Below are positions 25,368 to 33,057 of a stretch of 64,000 bases of DNA, piece after piece (the stretch's first letter is position 1; each line of letters begins with the position of its first letter). The position numbers and the translations under genes were made by a program. Location: the NCBI RefSeq assembly GCF_013624435.2, contig NZ_CP061768.1, positions 682,001-746,000 of the forward strand, written 5' to 3'. The DNA comes from Nocardioides campestrisoli. GTDB lineage: Bacteria; Actinomycetota; Actinomycetes; Propionibacteriales; Nocardioidaceae. The notes under the pieces were generated by a model, which worked only from the letters and a program-made list of their open reading frames with translations, made no database searches and was not told the DNA's origin.

Positions 25368-26560
25368 TGGCGATCCACGCCTTGAAGAACCCGGTGGCCA
25401 TCGTCGGGATGTCCTGCACCACGTTCGGCGAGCACTGGGACCGCAACGTCGACGACCTGCTCGTCGAGGCGGCGCACGACGCGGTCGGCAGCACCAAGGG
25501 CCTCGAGCTCGACGACGTGGACGCCTTCTGGCTGGGATCGATGATCTCCGGCGTCTCGGGCCTGACCCTCACCCGGCCGCTCAACCTCCGCAACAAGCCG
25601 GTCACCCGGGTGGAGCAGATGTGCGCCACCGGCTCCGAGGCGTTCCGCAACGCGTGCTTCGCGGTCTCCTCGGGCGCCTACGACGTGGCCATGGCGATCG
25701 GCGGGGAGAAGCTGAAGGACGCCGGCTACTCCGGGCTGGAGATGCCCAGCGTGCCCAACGACGGCACCCCGCCGGTGCTCAGCGCGCCCGCCATGTACTC
25801 GATGATCGTCCCCGCCTACGCCCGTCGGTACGGCGTGCCGGAGGAGAAGATCAAGGAGGCGATGACCCACATCGCCTGGAAGAACCACGCGAACGGTGCG
25901 ATCAACCCGCGCGCCCAGTTCCGCAAGGTGGTGAGCAAGGAGACGATCGCCGCGGCGACCCCGCTGGCCGGCCGGCTCAGCGTCTTCGACTGCTCCGGGG
26001 TCGCGGACGGCGGCGCTGCGGCGATCGTGGTCCGGGCCGAGGATGCGCACCGCTACACCGACCGGCCGCTCTACGTGCACGCGCTGGCCCTCTCGGCCGG
26101 CTCGGGAACCGGCCGCAACGACAGCGACTACGACTACAGCGACCTGACCGAGGCGTACGACTCCGCCCAGGCGGCGTACGCCCAGGCGGGGATCACCGAC
26201 CCGGCGGCGCAGATCTCGCTGGCCGAGGTGCACGACTGCTTCACCCCCACCGAGATGGTGCTGATGGAGGAGCTCGGCTTCTCCGAGCGGGGTCGCTCCT
26301 GGGAGGACGTGCTGGCGGGCAAGTTCGACCGCGACGGCGCGCTGCCGGTCAACATCGATGGCGGGCTGAAGAGCTTCGGCCACCCGATCGGCGCCAGCGG
26401 CCTGCGGATGCTCTTCGAGATGTGGCTGCAGTTCGGCGGCGAGGCGGGGGAGCGCCAGGTGGCCGACCCGGTCTACGGGCTGGTGCAGAACCAGGGCGGC
26501 AGCCCTGGCGACCTGGTCAGTGCGGTCACCATCGTCTCCGACCGAGCGCCCGGGGTCTGA
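25367..26560 (+). CDS. Thiolase (SCP-x/acetyl-CoA acetyltransferase type)
   Basis: A 397-residue thiolase with the nucleophilic Cys86 in EQMCATGSEA, a C-terminal HDCFTPTEM (in place of the NEAF motif, as in SCP-x thiolases) and GGLKSFGHPIGASG with the active-site His. It would cleave a 3-ketoacyl-CoA or supply an acetyl unit to the neighbour. The ATG overlaps the stop codon of the HMG-CoA-synthase/DUF35 fusion by one base (TGATG), so the two are made together and probably form one complex through the DUF35 domain. Confidence 0.85.
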   Translation: MAIHALKNPVAIVGMSCTTFGEHWDRNVDDLLVEAAHDAVGSTKGLELDDVDAFWLGSMISGVSGLTLTRPLNLRNKPVTRVEQMCATGSEAFRNACFAVSSGAYDVAMAIGGEKLKDAGYSGLEMPSVPNDGTPPVLSAPAMYSMIVPAYARRYGVPEEKIKEAMTHIAWKNHANGAINPRAQFRKVVSKETIAAATPLAGRLSVFDCSGVADGGAAAIVVRAEDAHRYTDRPLYVHALALSAGSGTGRNDSDYDYSDLTEAYDSAQAAYAQAGITDPAAQISLAEVHDCFTPTEMVLMEELGFSERGRSWEDVLAGKFDRDGALPVNIDGGLKSFGHPIGASGLRMLFEMWLQFGGEAGERQVADPVYGLVQNQGGSPGDLVSAVTIVSDRAPGV

Positions 26561-26583
26561 GGCATGGCCGGGGGGAGCGCGAG

Positions 26584-26589
26584 TAGGGT
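26584..26589 (+). promoter_or_regulatory. -10 element of the TetR-family gene
   Basis: TAGGGT, 46 bp before GTG 26630, would start a transcript near 26596 that carries the GGGGGAAGG ribosome site. The regulator may thus have its own promoter besides read-through from box A. Confidence 0.35.
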
Positions 26590-26629
26590 GTCGGGCACGA
26601 AGAAGGCCGCCAAGGGGGAAGGCACACGC

Positions 26630-27238
26630 GTGACGACCAACCGCCGACGCTCGACCGGGTCGAAGGCGGGTGTCGCCCGCAAGGAGGCGATCCTGCGCTC
26701 CGCGACCCGGGTGTTCGCCGAGAAGGGCTTCGCCGCGGCGACCGTGCGCGACATCGCCGACGAGGCAGAGATGCTCTCGGGCAGCCTCTACTACTACTTC
26801 GACTCCAAGGAGTCGATCATCGAGGAGATCGTCGTCGGCTACCTCAAGCCGCTGGTCAGCGCGTACCACGCGGCCCGCGACGCGGCCGGCGGCCCGGTCG
26901 ACCAGCTCGAGGCGCTGGTCGGGGTCGCGCTCAACAGCCTGGTCGGGAACCGTGAGGAGCTGATGATCCTCCACAACGAGTGGGCCCACGTGCGCTCCAT
27001 GCCCGGCATCGTCGAGCTGCAGGCGCAGGTCGACCAGCTCTGGATGAACGCGATCCAGGAGGGGATGAACGCCGGCGACCTGCGTGACGAGTTCCCGCCA
27101 CGTCTGGTGTACCGGACGATGATGGGCGCGCTGGAGTCGGTCATCCGGTGGTTCGACCCGTCGGGACCGTCCTCGATCGAGCAGATCACCAAGCTGCAGA
27201 CCACCCTGATGCTCGACGGGCTGCGCGCCCCGCGCTGA
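26630..27238 (+). CDS. kstR2: TetR-family repressor of the KstR2 type
   Basis: A 202-residue TetR regulator. The helix-turn-helix (about 38-57) reads TVRDIADEAEMLSGSLYYYF, nearly the same as in mycobacterial KstR2 (TVRDIADGAGILSGSLYHHF from memory), and the C-terminal part (VYRTMMGALESVIRWFDPSG) also follows KstR2. KstR2 represses the genes for late steroid-ring catabolism and is released by a CoA thioester of the bicyclic intermediate HIP. Seven KstR2-type operators surround the gene. I take GTG 26630 because GGGGGAAGG is 7 nt upstream and the length then equals KstR2; ATG 26564 would add 22 residues. The ligand here is probably an acyl-CoA of the cluster's own substrate. Confidence 0.82.
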   Translation: MTTNRRRSTGSKAGVARKEAILRSATRVFAEKGFAAATVRDIADEAEMLSGSLYYYFDSKESIIEEIVVGYLKPLVSAYHAARDAAGGPVDQLEALVGVALNSLVGNREELMILHNEWAHVRSMPGIVELQAQVDQLWMNAIQEGMNAGDLRDEFPPRLVYRTMMGALESVIRWFDPSGPSSIEQITKLQTTLMLDGLRAPR

Positions 27239-27252
27239 CGGCGGCTCCGTCG

Positions 27253-27281
27253 GCCGGCGCGACGACCCGTCGTCGACCGGC
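27253..27281 (+). terminator. Hairpin after the KstR2-like gene
   Basis: GCCGG-cg-CGACGA-cccg-TCGTCG-a-CCGGC forms two stacked stems (5 and 6 bp). It sits between the tetR stop codon and box B. Confidence 0.6.
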
Positions 27282-27315
27282 GGCGGGCTGCGCCGCTTTC
27301 TCATCTGTCCAACTT

Positions 27316-27329
27316 ATCTAGCGCTTGCT
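27316..27329. promoter_or_regulatory. KstR2-type operator, box B (one mismatch)
   Basis: ATCTAGCGCTTGCT matches AnCAAGnnCTTGnT except for T in place of the first A of CAAG. It lies 14 bp before ATG 27344, so bound repressor would sit on the transcript start or ribosome site. Confidence 0.65.
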
Positions 27330-27343
27330 TGATTGGAGCGACC

Positions 27344-28444
27344 ATGAAGTCCCTCGTACTGAGTCCCGACCTCCAGCCCGTCCTCGCCAGGTTCTGGGGA
27401 GGCCACGCCGACCTGGACGAGCAGCGGGTCGCGCCGGCCGACGGCGTGCCGCTCCTGTGGCGCGAGCTGGTCGAGGACGTCGGCGTCCTGGGGCTGCTGG
27501 TCGAGGAGGAGCACGGTGGCCAGGGAGCCGGCGTGCCCGAGCTCGCGGCCGCCGTCCTCGAGGCAGGCCGGGTCGGCTGGGCCGGACCGTTGGCCAGCGT
27601 CGCCGGAGTCACCGTGCGACTGCTCGCGCGCGTCGACCCCGCGGACGCCAGCGGCCTGCGCCGCCGGATCGCCGAGGACGGGCTGCGCGTGGCCGTGGCC
27701 GCCCTCGAGACGAGCGACGCCGCCGACCTCGAGACCTGTGCCACCGTCAGCGACGCCTCCGGCCGGATCGCCGGCACCAAGCTCTTCGTCGACGGCGCGG
27801 CCTTCGCCGAGCAGCTCCTGGTGGTGAGCCAGGGCCCCGACGGCCCGGCCGTCCACCTGGTCGCGCCGGACGCCCCCGGGGTGACCGTGCGTCCCGTCGA
27901 CGCCGTGGACCCGGCCCGGGGGCTGGCCGAGGTCGTCCTCGACGGCGCCCAGGGGGTCTCGGTGGTCGAGGAGGGGACCGGCCCCGACCGAGTCCGGGAG
28001 GCTCTCGCGGAGAGCTGGATGCTCGGAGCGGTGCTGACCGCCGCGGACGTGGTCGGGCTCGCCGCCCGGGTCCTCGACCTCTCGGTCGGGTATGCGCGCA
28101 CCCGCACCCAGTTCGGACGGACGATCGCCTCGTTCCAGGCGGTCAAGCACGTGCTGGTCGACATGTACGCCGAGCTGGAGACGGCCAACAGCGCGGTCGA
28201 GGCCGCGGTGGCCGACCTGGCCGTCGAGGCCGAGCGCCGGCACTTCTCCGCCTCCGCGGCCAAGGCGCGGGCGTGCGACGCCGCGATGGTGGTCGTGCGT
28301 CAGGGGGTCCAGGTGCACGGGGGGATCGGCTTCACCTGGGAGCACGAGGTCTCCCACCACTTCCGCCGCGCCACCGCGGCCCGACAGCTCTACGGCACCC
28401 CGACCGCGCACCGGTCGCGGATCGCCGACCTGGAGGGGATCTGA
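27344..28444 (+). CDS. Acyl-CoA dehydrogenase, small non-catalytic-type subunit
   Basis: A 366-residue acyl-CoA-dehydrogenase-fold protein. The first half is degenerate (no TEPxAGSD motif). The second half is conserved: GYARTRTQFGRTIASFQAVK and [20 protein letters not shown], which bind FAD and hold the tetramer. I find neither the C-terminal EGT Glu nor the alternative helix-G Glu, so it should need a catalytic partner, as in the alpha2beta2 dehydrogenases of steroid catabolism. ATG 27344 has GGAG 5 nt before it. It heads an operon with an HMG-CoA-lyase-like gene. Confidence 0.85.
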   Translation: MKSLVLSPDLQPVLARFWGGHADLDEQRVAPADGVPLLWRELVEDVGVLGLLVEEEHGGQGAGVPELAAAVLEAGRVGWAGPLASVAGVTVRLLARVDPADASGLRRRIAEDGLRVAVAALETSDAADLETCATVSDASGRIAGTKLFVDGAAFAEQLLVVSQGPDGPAVHLVAPDAPGVTVRPVDAVDPARGLAEVVLDGAQGVSVVEEGTGPDRVREALAESWMLGAVLTAADVVGLAARVLDLSVGYARTRTQFGRTIASFQAVKHVLVDMYAELETANSAVEAAVADLAVEAERRHFSASAAKARACDAAMVVVRQGVQVHGGIGFTWEHEVSHHFRRATAARQLYGTPTAHRSRIADLEGI

Positions 28445-29358
28445 TGAGCGACGTCCCGAGCCGCGTGGTGCTGCGTGAGGTCGGTCCTCGTGACGGCCTG
28501 CAGAACGAGCCACCCGTGCCCACCCCCGCCAAGGTCGAGCTGATCGACGCGCTCGGCGGCACCGGGCTCGCCGAGATCGAGGCGGTCTCCTACGTCCATC
28601 CGCGGGCGATCCCGCAGATGGCCGATGCCGCCGAGGTCTGGGCCCAGGTCTCCCCGCGCGAGCAGATCAGCTACTCGGCGCTGGTGCCCAACCTGGTCGG
28701 CACCCGCCGGGCGCTGGAGTCGGGCTTCACCGAGCTCGAGGTGGTGGTCTCCGCCTCCCGCACGCACAACCTGCGCAACCTCAACCGGACCCCCGAGGAG
28801 TCGCTGGACGCGATCGCGGAGGTGATCGACGTGGTGCACCAGGCCGGTGCTCGCTGTCAGGTCATCGTGGCGACCGCCTTCGGCTGCCCCTACGAGGGCG
28901 AGCTGGAGGAGTCCGGGGTGCTCGCCGTCGCCGACCGGGCGGTTGCGCACGGCGCCGACAGCGTCTGCTTCGGCGACACGACCGGGATGGGCAGCCCGCC
29001 GCGGGTCACCCGGGTCCTGGGCGGCTTCCGCGAGCGCCACCCCGACGTCCCCGTGGCTCTCCACCTGCACGACACCCGGGGGACCGGGCTGCCCAACCTG
29101 GTGGCCGGCCTCCAGGTCGGGGTGGATCGCTTCGACGCCAGCGTCGGAGGTCTGGGCGGGTGCCCCTACGCCCCTGGCGCCGCGGGCAACGTGGCCACCG
29201 AGGAGGTGGTCTACCTGCTCCACGAGCTGGGCGTGGAGACCGGCGTCGACCTCGACGCGCTGCTCGAGGTGGCCGAGCTCGCCGAGCGGATCGTCGACCG
29301 CCGGCTGCCCTCGCGGCTGGTCCGCTCCGGACCCCGGACCCGTCTCACGCCGGCCTGA
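28444..29358 (+). CDS. HMG-CoA-lyase-like aldolase
   Basis: A 304-residue TIM-barrel enzyme of the HMG-CoA lyase family, which splits 3-hydroxy-3-methylglutaryl-CoA into acetyl-CoA and acetoacetate. Seen: VGPRDGLQNEP (metal ligand Asp and catalytic Arg), FGDTTGMG, LHLHDTRGTG (metal-binding HxH) and the glycine loop GGLGGCPYAPGAAGN with the conserved Cys. It is a complete family member. Its start overlaps the acyl-CoA dehydrogenase stop by one base. Together with the HMG-CoA-synthase-like fusion it suggests removal of an acetyl or acyl unit from a tertiary 3-hydroxyacyl-CoA; the true substrate may be larger than HMG-CoA. Confidence 0.87.
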   Translation: MSDVPSRVVLREVGPRDGLQNEPPVPTPAKVELIDALGGTGLAEIEAVSYVHPRAIPQMADAAEVWAQVSPREQISYSALVPNLVGTRRALESGFTELEVVVSASRTHNLRNLNRTPEESLDAIAEVIDVVHQAGARCQVIVATAFGCPYEGELEESGVLAVADRAVAHGADSVCFGDTTGMGSPPRVTRVLGGFRERHPDVPVALHLHDTRGTGLPNLVAGLQVGVDRFDASVGGLGGCPYAPGAAGNVATEEVVYLLHELGVETGVDLDALLEVAELAERIVDRRLPSRLVRSGPRTRLTPA

Positions 29359-29370
29359 CCCGGCGCCCCC

Positions 29371-29400
29371 GACCCTGCCTGAACCTGCCTGACCCTGCCT
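29371..29400. repeat. Three tandem 10-bp repeats, followed by a 6-bp repeat
   Basis: GACCCTGCCT, GAACCTGCCT and GACCCTGCCT in a row, then at 29411-29428 three copies of GTTCCC. They fill the 113-bp gap between the aldolase and MaoC genes. No promoter or operator is evident in the gap. Confidence 0.8.
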
Positions 29401-29471
29401 GCCTCTGACCGTTCCCGTTCCCGTTCCCGTGTCCCGTCGGGCCGCGCGCCCACGACCCCCAGGAGATCTCC

Positions 29472-30350
29472 ATGCCTCTCGACCCCTCCCGGATCGGCAC
29501 CCGCTCCGAGCCGACGACCCGCCGCTGGACCACCACCGACAGCCTGCTCTACGCCCTCGCGGTCGGCGCCGGTCAGGAGGACCCGCTGGACGAGCTCGAG
29601 CTGACCACCGAGAACAGCCACGAGGTCCAGCAGGTGGTGGTCCCGAGCTTCGCGGTGGTGCTGGGCTTCGAGGGCGGGCTGCCCGAGGTGGGCACCTACG
29701 ACCCGGCTCGTGCGGTGCACGCCGAGCAGGAGCTCGAGGTGCTGCGCCCGATCGCCCCGGAGGGCGAGGTGCGGGTGCAGACCGAGGTCACCGAGATGTG
29801 GGACAAGGGTCGCGACGCGATCTTGTGGACCGAGACCCGGCTGACCGACCCGGCGGACGGCGGCACGGTGGCGGTGTGCCGCACCGGTGCCTTCCTCGGC
29901 GGCGGCGGGGGATTCGGCGGCGAGCGTGGCACCACCCGGGAGTGGCTCCGCCCCGAGCGGACGCCGGACGTGGAGCGGGTGGTGGCGACCCGTCCCGACC
30001 AGGCGCTGCTCTACCGGCTGACCGGTGACCGGAACCCCCTGCACTCCGACCCCACCTTCGCCGGTCGGGCCGGGTTCGCGCGACCGATCCTGCACGGCAT
30101 GTGCACCTACGGCATCACCACCCGGGTGCTGCTGGCCGAGGTCTGCGGGGGAGACCCGGCGCGGCTGCGGGCGATGAGCGCCCGGTTCTCCCGTCCGGTG
30201 CTGCCCGCTACTGCCCTGGTCGTGCGGGCCTGGCAGGGGGAGACGGCCGGGGACGGAACGCGTCAGGTGCTGTTCCAGGTGCAGGACGAGTCCGGCGAGG
30301 TCGTCCTCGACCGCGGCGTGGCGACGGTGACGGCGGCTCAGACCGCCTGA
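29472..30350 (+). CDS. MaoC-type (R)-specific 2-enoyl-CoA hydratase (hydratase 2)
   Basis: A 292-residue double-hotdog hydratase. The signature is complete in the second half: YRLTGDRNPLHSDP, FAGRAGFARPILHGMCTYG, where Asp, Asn and His form the hydratase-2 catalytic set; the N-terminal hotdog is non-catalytic and binds the CoA end. This is the architecture of the C-terminal domain of eukaryotic multifunctional enzyme 2 and of mycobacterial ChsH3-like proteins. Its usual partner, an Hsd4B-like (3R)-hydroxyacyl-CoA dehydrogenase, is at 50481-51371. AGGAG precedes ATG 29472. Confidence 0.87.
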   Translation: MPLDPSRIGTRSEPTTRRWTTTDSLLYALAVGAGQEDPLDELELTTENSHEVQQVVVPSFAVVLGFEGGLPEVGTYDPARAVHAEQELEVLRPIAPEGEVRVQTEVTEMWDKGRDAILWTETRLTDPADGGTVAVCRTGAFLGGGGGFGGERGTTREWLRPERTPDVERVVATRPDQALLYRLTGDRNPLHSDPTFAGRAGFARPILHGMCTYGITTRVLLAEVCGGDPARLRAMSARFSRPVLPATALVVRAWQGETAGDGTRQVLFQVQDESGEVVLDRGVATVTAAQTA

Positions 30351-30421
30351 GAGGCACAGGCGTATCGAGGCGCGAGACTCTTTGCGTGTTCTGCCTCACG
30401 TGATGCTCCTCACATGCAAAG

Positions 30422-30435
30422 ATCAATCGCTTGCT
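30422..30435. promoter_or_regulatory. KstR2-type operator, box C (one mismatch)
   Basis: ATCAATCGCTTGCT differs from AnCAAGnnCTTGnT only by T for G in the left half. The surrounding sequence resembles box D: CATGCAA lies just before and ACA just after in both, in front of the two binding-protein genes. Confidence 0.7.
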
Positions 30436-30474
30436 TAACACAAGGCAGGCGATCGATCCCCAAGGAGCAACCCC

Positions 30475-31644
30475 GTGATCCACGTTCTTTCCCCCCGTCG
30501 CCGGGCCGCCGCGTCCGGCGCTGCCCTCCTCCTCGCCGGCGCCGCTCTCAGCGCGTGCTCGTCGGACGCGGCCGCCGGTGAGGACGGCTACCTGGTCGGC
30601 TTCCCCGCCCTGCTCTCCGGCCCGGCTGCCTTCGCCGGCGAGCCGCTGGCGCAGGGGGCCAAGCTCGCGGCCGCAGAGATCAACGAGACCGGCTTCCTCG
30701 GAGACGGGGTCGAGGTCGACCTCAAGGTCGACGACCTGAAGAACGACCCGGCTGTCGCGATCAGCCTCTACCGGCAGTACGTGGCCGACGGGGCCTCGGG
30801 CGTCCTGTGCTGCGGTGCCGCCGAGACCGGCGCCCTGGCCCCCCTGATCGCCGACAGCGAGGTCCCGGGCATCGTCACCTCGGCCAACCGCGCCGAGGCG
30901 GTGCAGGTGCCGAAGGTCTTCAGCACCGTGCTGCTGCCCGCGGCCGAGGGTGGGATGTACGACACCTTCGTGGACGACATGGTCGCTGCCGAGGGCTACG
31001 AGACCGCGGTCCTGGCGGTCAACGGCGACAGCGACGCGATGACCATCGACGGTGACGTCTGGGAGGCGGCCCTGGAGCGCAACGGCGTCGAGGTGCTCGA
31101 GCGGGTCAACATCGCGATGGCCGACACCAACTACACCGGCCCCGCCACCAAGATCGCCGGCACCAAGGCCGACGTGGTCGTCTCCAGCATGCTCGGCGGC
31201 TCCACCGCCCAGCTGGCCCGGGCGCTCCGCGACCGCGGCTACGACCAGCGCATCCTCACCTCCTACGGCGCCTCCGGCGACGCCCTCTTCGAGACCGCCG
31301 GAGCAGCGATGGCCGGGGTCGCGTTCACCACGCCGTTCGCCGCCGGCTACCCGGGCAACGAGCTCGCCGAGGAGTTCGTGGCCGCCTACGAGAAGGAGTA
31401 CGACGAGGCGCCGGACCTGTTCGCCGCCCAGGGCTACACCGCGATGTGGATGATGGCGCAGGGCCTCAAGGACGCCGGTGACCCGGACCCGGCGAAGGTC
31501 AGCGCCGCCCTCGCGAAGGTCTCGGGCATGGAGTCCGTCTACGGCGACCTCACCTTCGTCGACGGCCAGGCCACCTTCGACCAGGCCGGCACCTACCTGG
31601 AGTGGACCGCCCAGGGCGAGCTGGCCCAGCTCGACCTCGGCTGA
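30475..31644 (+). CDS. Liv-type ABC substrate-binding lipoprotein 1
   Basis: A 389-residue binding protein of the branched-chain-amino-acid type (Peripla_BP_6), with signal and lipobox LSAC (Cys28). Seen: YLVGFPALLSGPAAFAGEPL, AAAEINETGFLGDGVEVDL, GASGVLCCGAAETGALAPL, TNYTGPATKIAGTKADVVV and FAAQGYTAMWMMAQGL. It is close in sequence to the gene at 34740-35906, including the rare Cys-Cys in the ligand-cleft loop. No permease or ATPase is next to it; the Liv membrane parts are at 47035-50386 under the same operator type. It probably binds the acid imported by the cluster. GTG 30475 has AAGGAG upstream. Confidence 0.88.
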   Translation: MIHVLSPRRRAAASGAALLLAGAALSACSSDAAAGEDGYLVGFPALLSGPAAFAGEPLAQGAKLAAAEINETGFLGDGVEVDLKVDDLKNDPAVAISLYRQYVADGASGVLCCGAAETGALAPLIADSEVPGIVTSANRAEAVQVPKVFSTVLLPAAEGGMYDTFVDDMVAAEGYETAVLAVNGDSDAMTIDGDVWEAALERNGVEVLERVNIAMADTNYTGPATKIAGTKADVVVSSMLGGSTAQLARALRDRGYDQRILTSYGASGDALFETAGAAMAGVAFTTPFAAGYPGNELAEEFVAAYEKEYDEAPDLFAAQGYTAMWMMAQGLKDAGDPDPAKVSAALAKVSGMESVYGDLTFVDGQATFDQAGTYLEWTAQGELAQLDLG

Positions 31645-31711
31645 CCCTCTTCGGGCGCGCCCGGCACCGCCGCGCAGCACCACACAGCAGCACCACACCC
31701 GCACCGCAGCA

Positions 31712-31739
31712 GGCGGCCCGCCCAGGCGGGCGGGCCGCC
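31712..31739 (+). terminator. Terminator or attenuator hairpin after binding protein 1
   Basis: GGCGGCCCGCCC-AGGC-GGGCGGGCCGCC, a perfect 12-bp stem with a 4-nt loop, 68 bp after the stop codon. It may let most transcripts stop, so that binding protein is made in excess over the downstream dehydrogenase. Confidence 0.8.
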
Positions 31740-31791
31740 CCTGCCGCCGGCCCCGAGACGGGTCCGGTCCTCGACCGACGAAGGAACTCCG

Positions 31792-32964
31792 ATGGACTTC
31801 TCCCTCAGCGACGAGCAGATCGCCGTCCGCGACACCGTGCGCCGCTTCCTGGCCCGCGAGGTGCTTCCCCTGGAGGGGGAGGTGCTGCACCGGGAGCGCC
31901 ACGGCGAGACCGGCCTGCGCCACGACGAGCTGGTCGAGCTGCGGGAGAAGGCGCGGACCTTCGGGTTCTGGGGGCTGGGCACGCCCGTCGAGCACGGCGG
32001 GATGGGCCTGGACGCTGTCACCCAGTCGCTGGTCTGGACCGAGCTCGGCAAGACGTTCGTGCCGTTCTCCTTCGGCGGCGAGGCCGACAACATCCTGTTC
32101 CACGCCGACGCGGCCCAGCAGGCGGAGTACCTGATCCCCACCATCGAGGGGACCCGCCGCTCCTGCTTCGCGATCACCGAGCCGGGGGCCGGCTCGGACG
32201 CGGCCAACATCCGGATGCGAGCGGTCCGGGACGGCGACTCCTGGGTGCTCAACGGCGAGAAGACGTTCATCACCGGCGGGCACGAGGCCGACTTCGCGAT
32301 CGTGGTCGCGGTCACCGACCCCGAGCAGGACGTACGCCGGGGCGGGGCCACCGCCTTCCTGGTCGACCGCGAGCTGGGCTGGACCTCCAGCCCGATCGCC
32401 ACGATGGGCGAGGCGTCCCCGGCCACGCTGGTCTTCGAGGACGTGCGGGTGCCGGCGGACAAGGTGCTCGGCGAGGTCGGCCAGGGCTTCGCGCTGGGGA
32501 TGCAGTGGATCGGTCGCGGTCGCTACATCATCCCCTCGTTCGCCACCGGGGTGGCCGAGCGGGCGCTGCAGATGGCGATCGGCCAGGCCACCACCCGGCA
32601 CACCTTCGGCCGGCCGATCGGCGACAACCAGGCGATCGCCTGGATGATCGCCGACTGCGAGGCCGACCTCGAGGCTGCGCGCTGGCTGACCCTGCGGGCG
32701 GCCTGGGCCGTCGACCACGACCTGGACGTCGCCCACGCCTCGTCGCTGGCCAAGCTGACCGGCTCGCTGATGGTCAACCGGGTCGTGGACCGGGTGATGC
32801 AGATCCATGGCGGGCTCGGATACACCAAGGAGCTGCCGATCGAGAAGTGGTACCGCCAGGTGCGCCTGTTCCGCATCTTCGAGGGCACCGACGAGATGCA
32901 GCGGCTGATCATCTCCCGCGACCTGCTCAGGGGCTACACCCGCGTCGGCGCCCACCTCGCCTGA
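31792..32964 (+). CDS. Acyl-CoA dehydrogenase (homotetrameric type)
   Basis: A 390-residue acyl-CoA dehydrogenase of normal layout: MDFSLSDEQIAVRDTVRRF, FAITEPGAGSDAANIRM (FAD/substrate loop), WVLNGEKTFITGG, HTFGRPIGDNQAIAW and MQIHGGLGYTKELPIEKWYR. The canonical base is present as Glu in FRIFEGTDEMQ, so unlike its neighbours it should work without a partner chain, on straight or methyl-branched acyl-CoA. It follows binding protein 1 after a hairpin and precedes an acyl-CoA synthetase. Confidence 0.9.
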   Translation: MDFSLSDEQIAVRDTVRRFLAREVLPLEGEVLHRERHGETGLRHDELVELREKARTFGFWGLGTPVEHGGMGLDAVTQSLVWTELGKTFVPFSFGGEADNILFHADAAQQAEYLIPTIEGTRRSCFAITEPGAGSDAANIRMRAVRDGDSWVLNGEKTFITGGHEADFAIVVAVTDPEQDVRRGGATAFLVDRELGWTSSPIATMGEASPATLVFEDVRVPADKVLGEVGQGFALGMQWIGRGRYIIPSFATGVAERALQMAIGQATTRHTFGRPIGDNQAIAWMIADCEADLEAARWLTLRAAWAVDHDLDVAHASSLAKLTGSLMVNRVVDRVMQIHGGLGYTKELPIEKWYRQVRLFRIFEGTDEMQRLIISRDLLRGYTRVGAHLA

Positions 32965-33057
32965 CGAGGACGATGGTCCCCGGGACCAAGGTCCCGCCCC
33001 CCACCCCCCCAACGGCCCCCCCGGCCGCACCATCTCAGCATCCCCCGAGGAGCCCCC

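Noticed and set aside
32970..33057. C-rich tract and GGTCCC-C-GGGACC inverted repeat before the ligase gene as a terminator
   Set aside because: The stem is only 6 bp with a 1-nt centre, which cannot form a proper hairpin loop.
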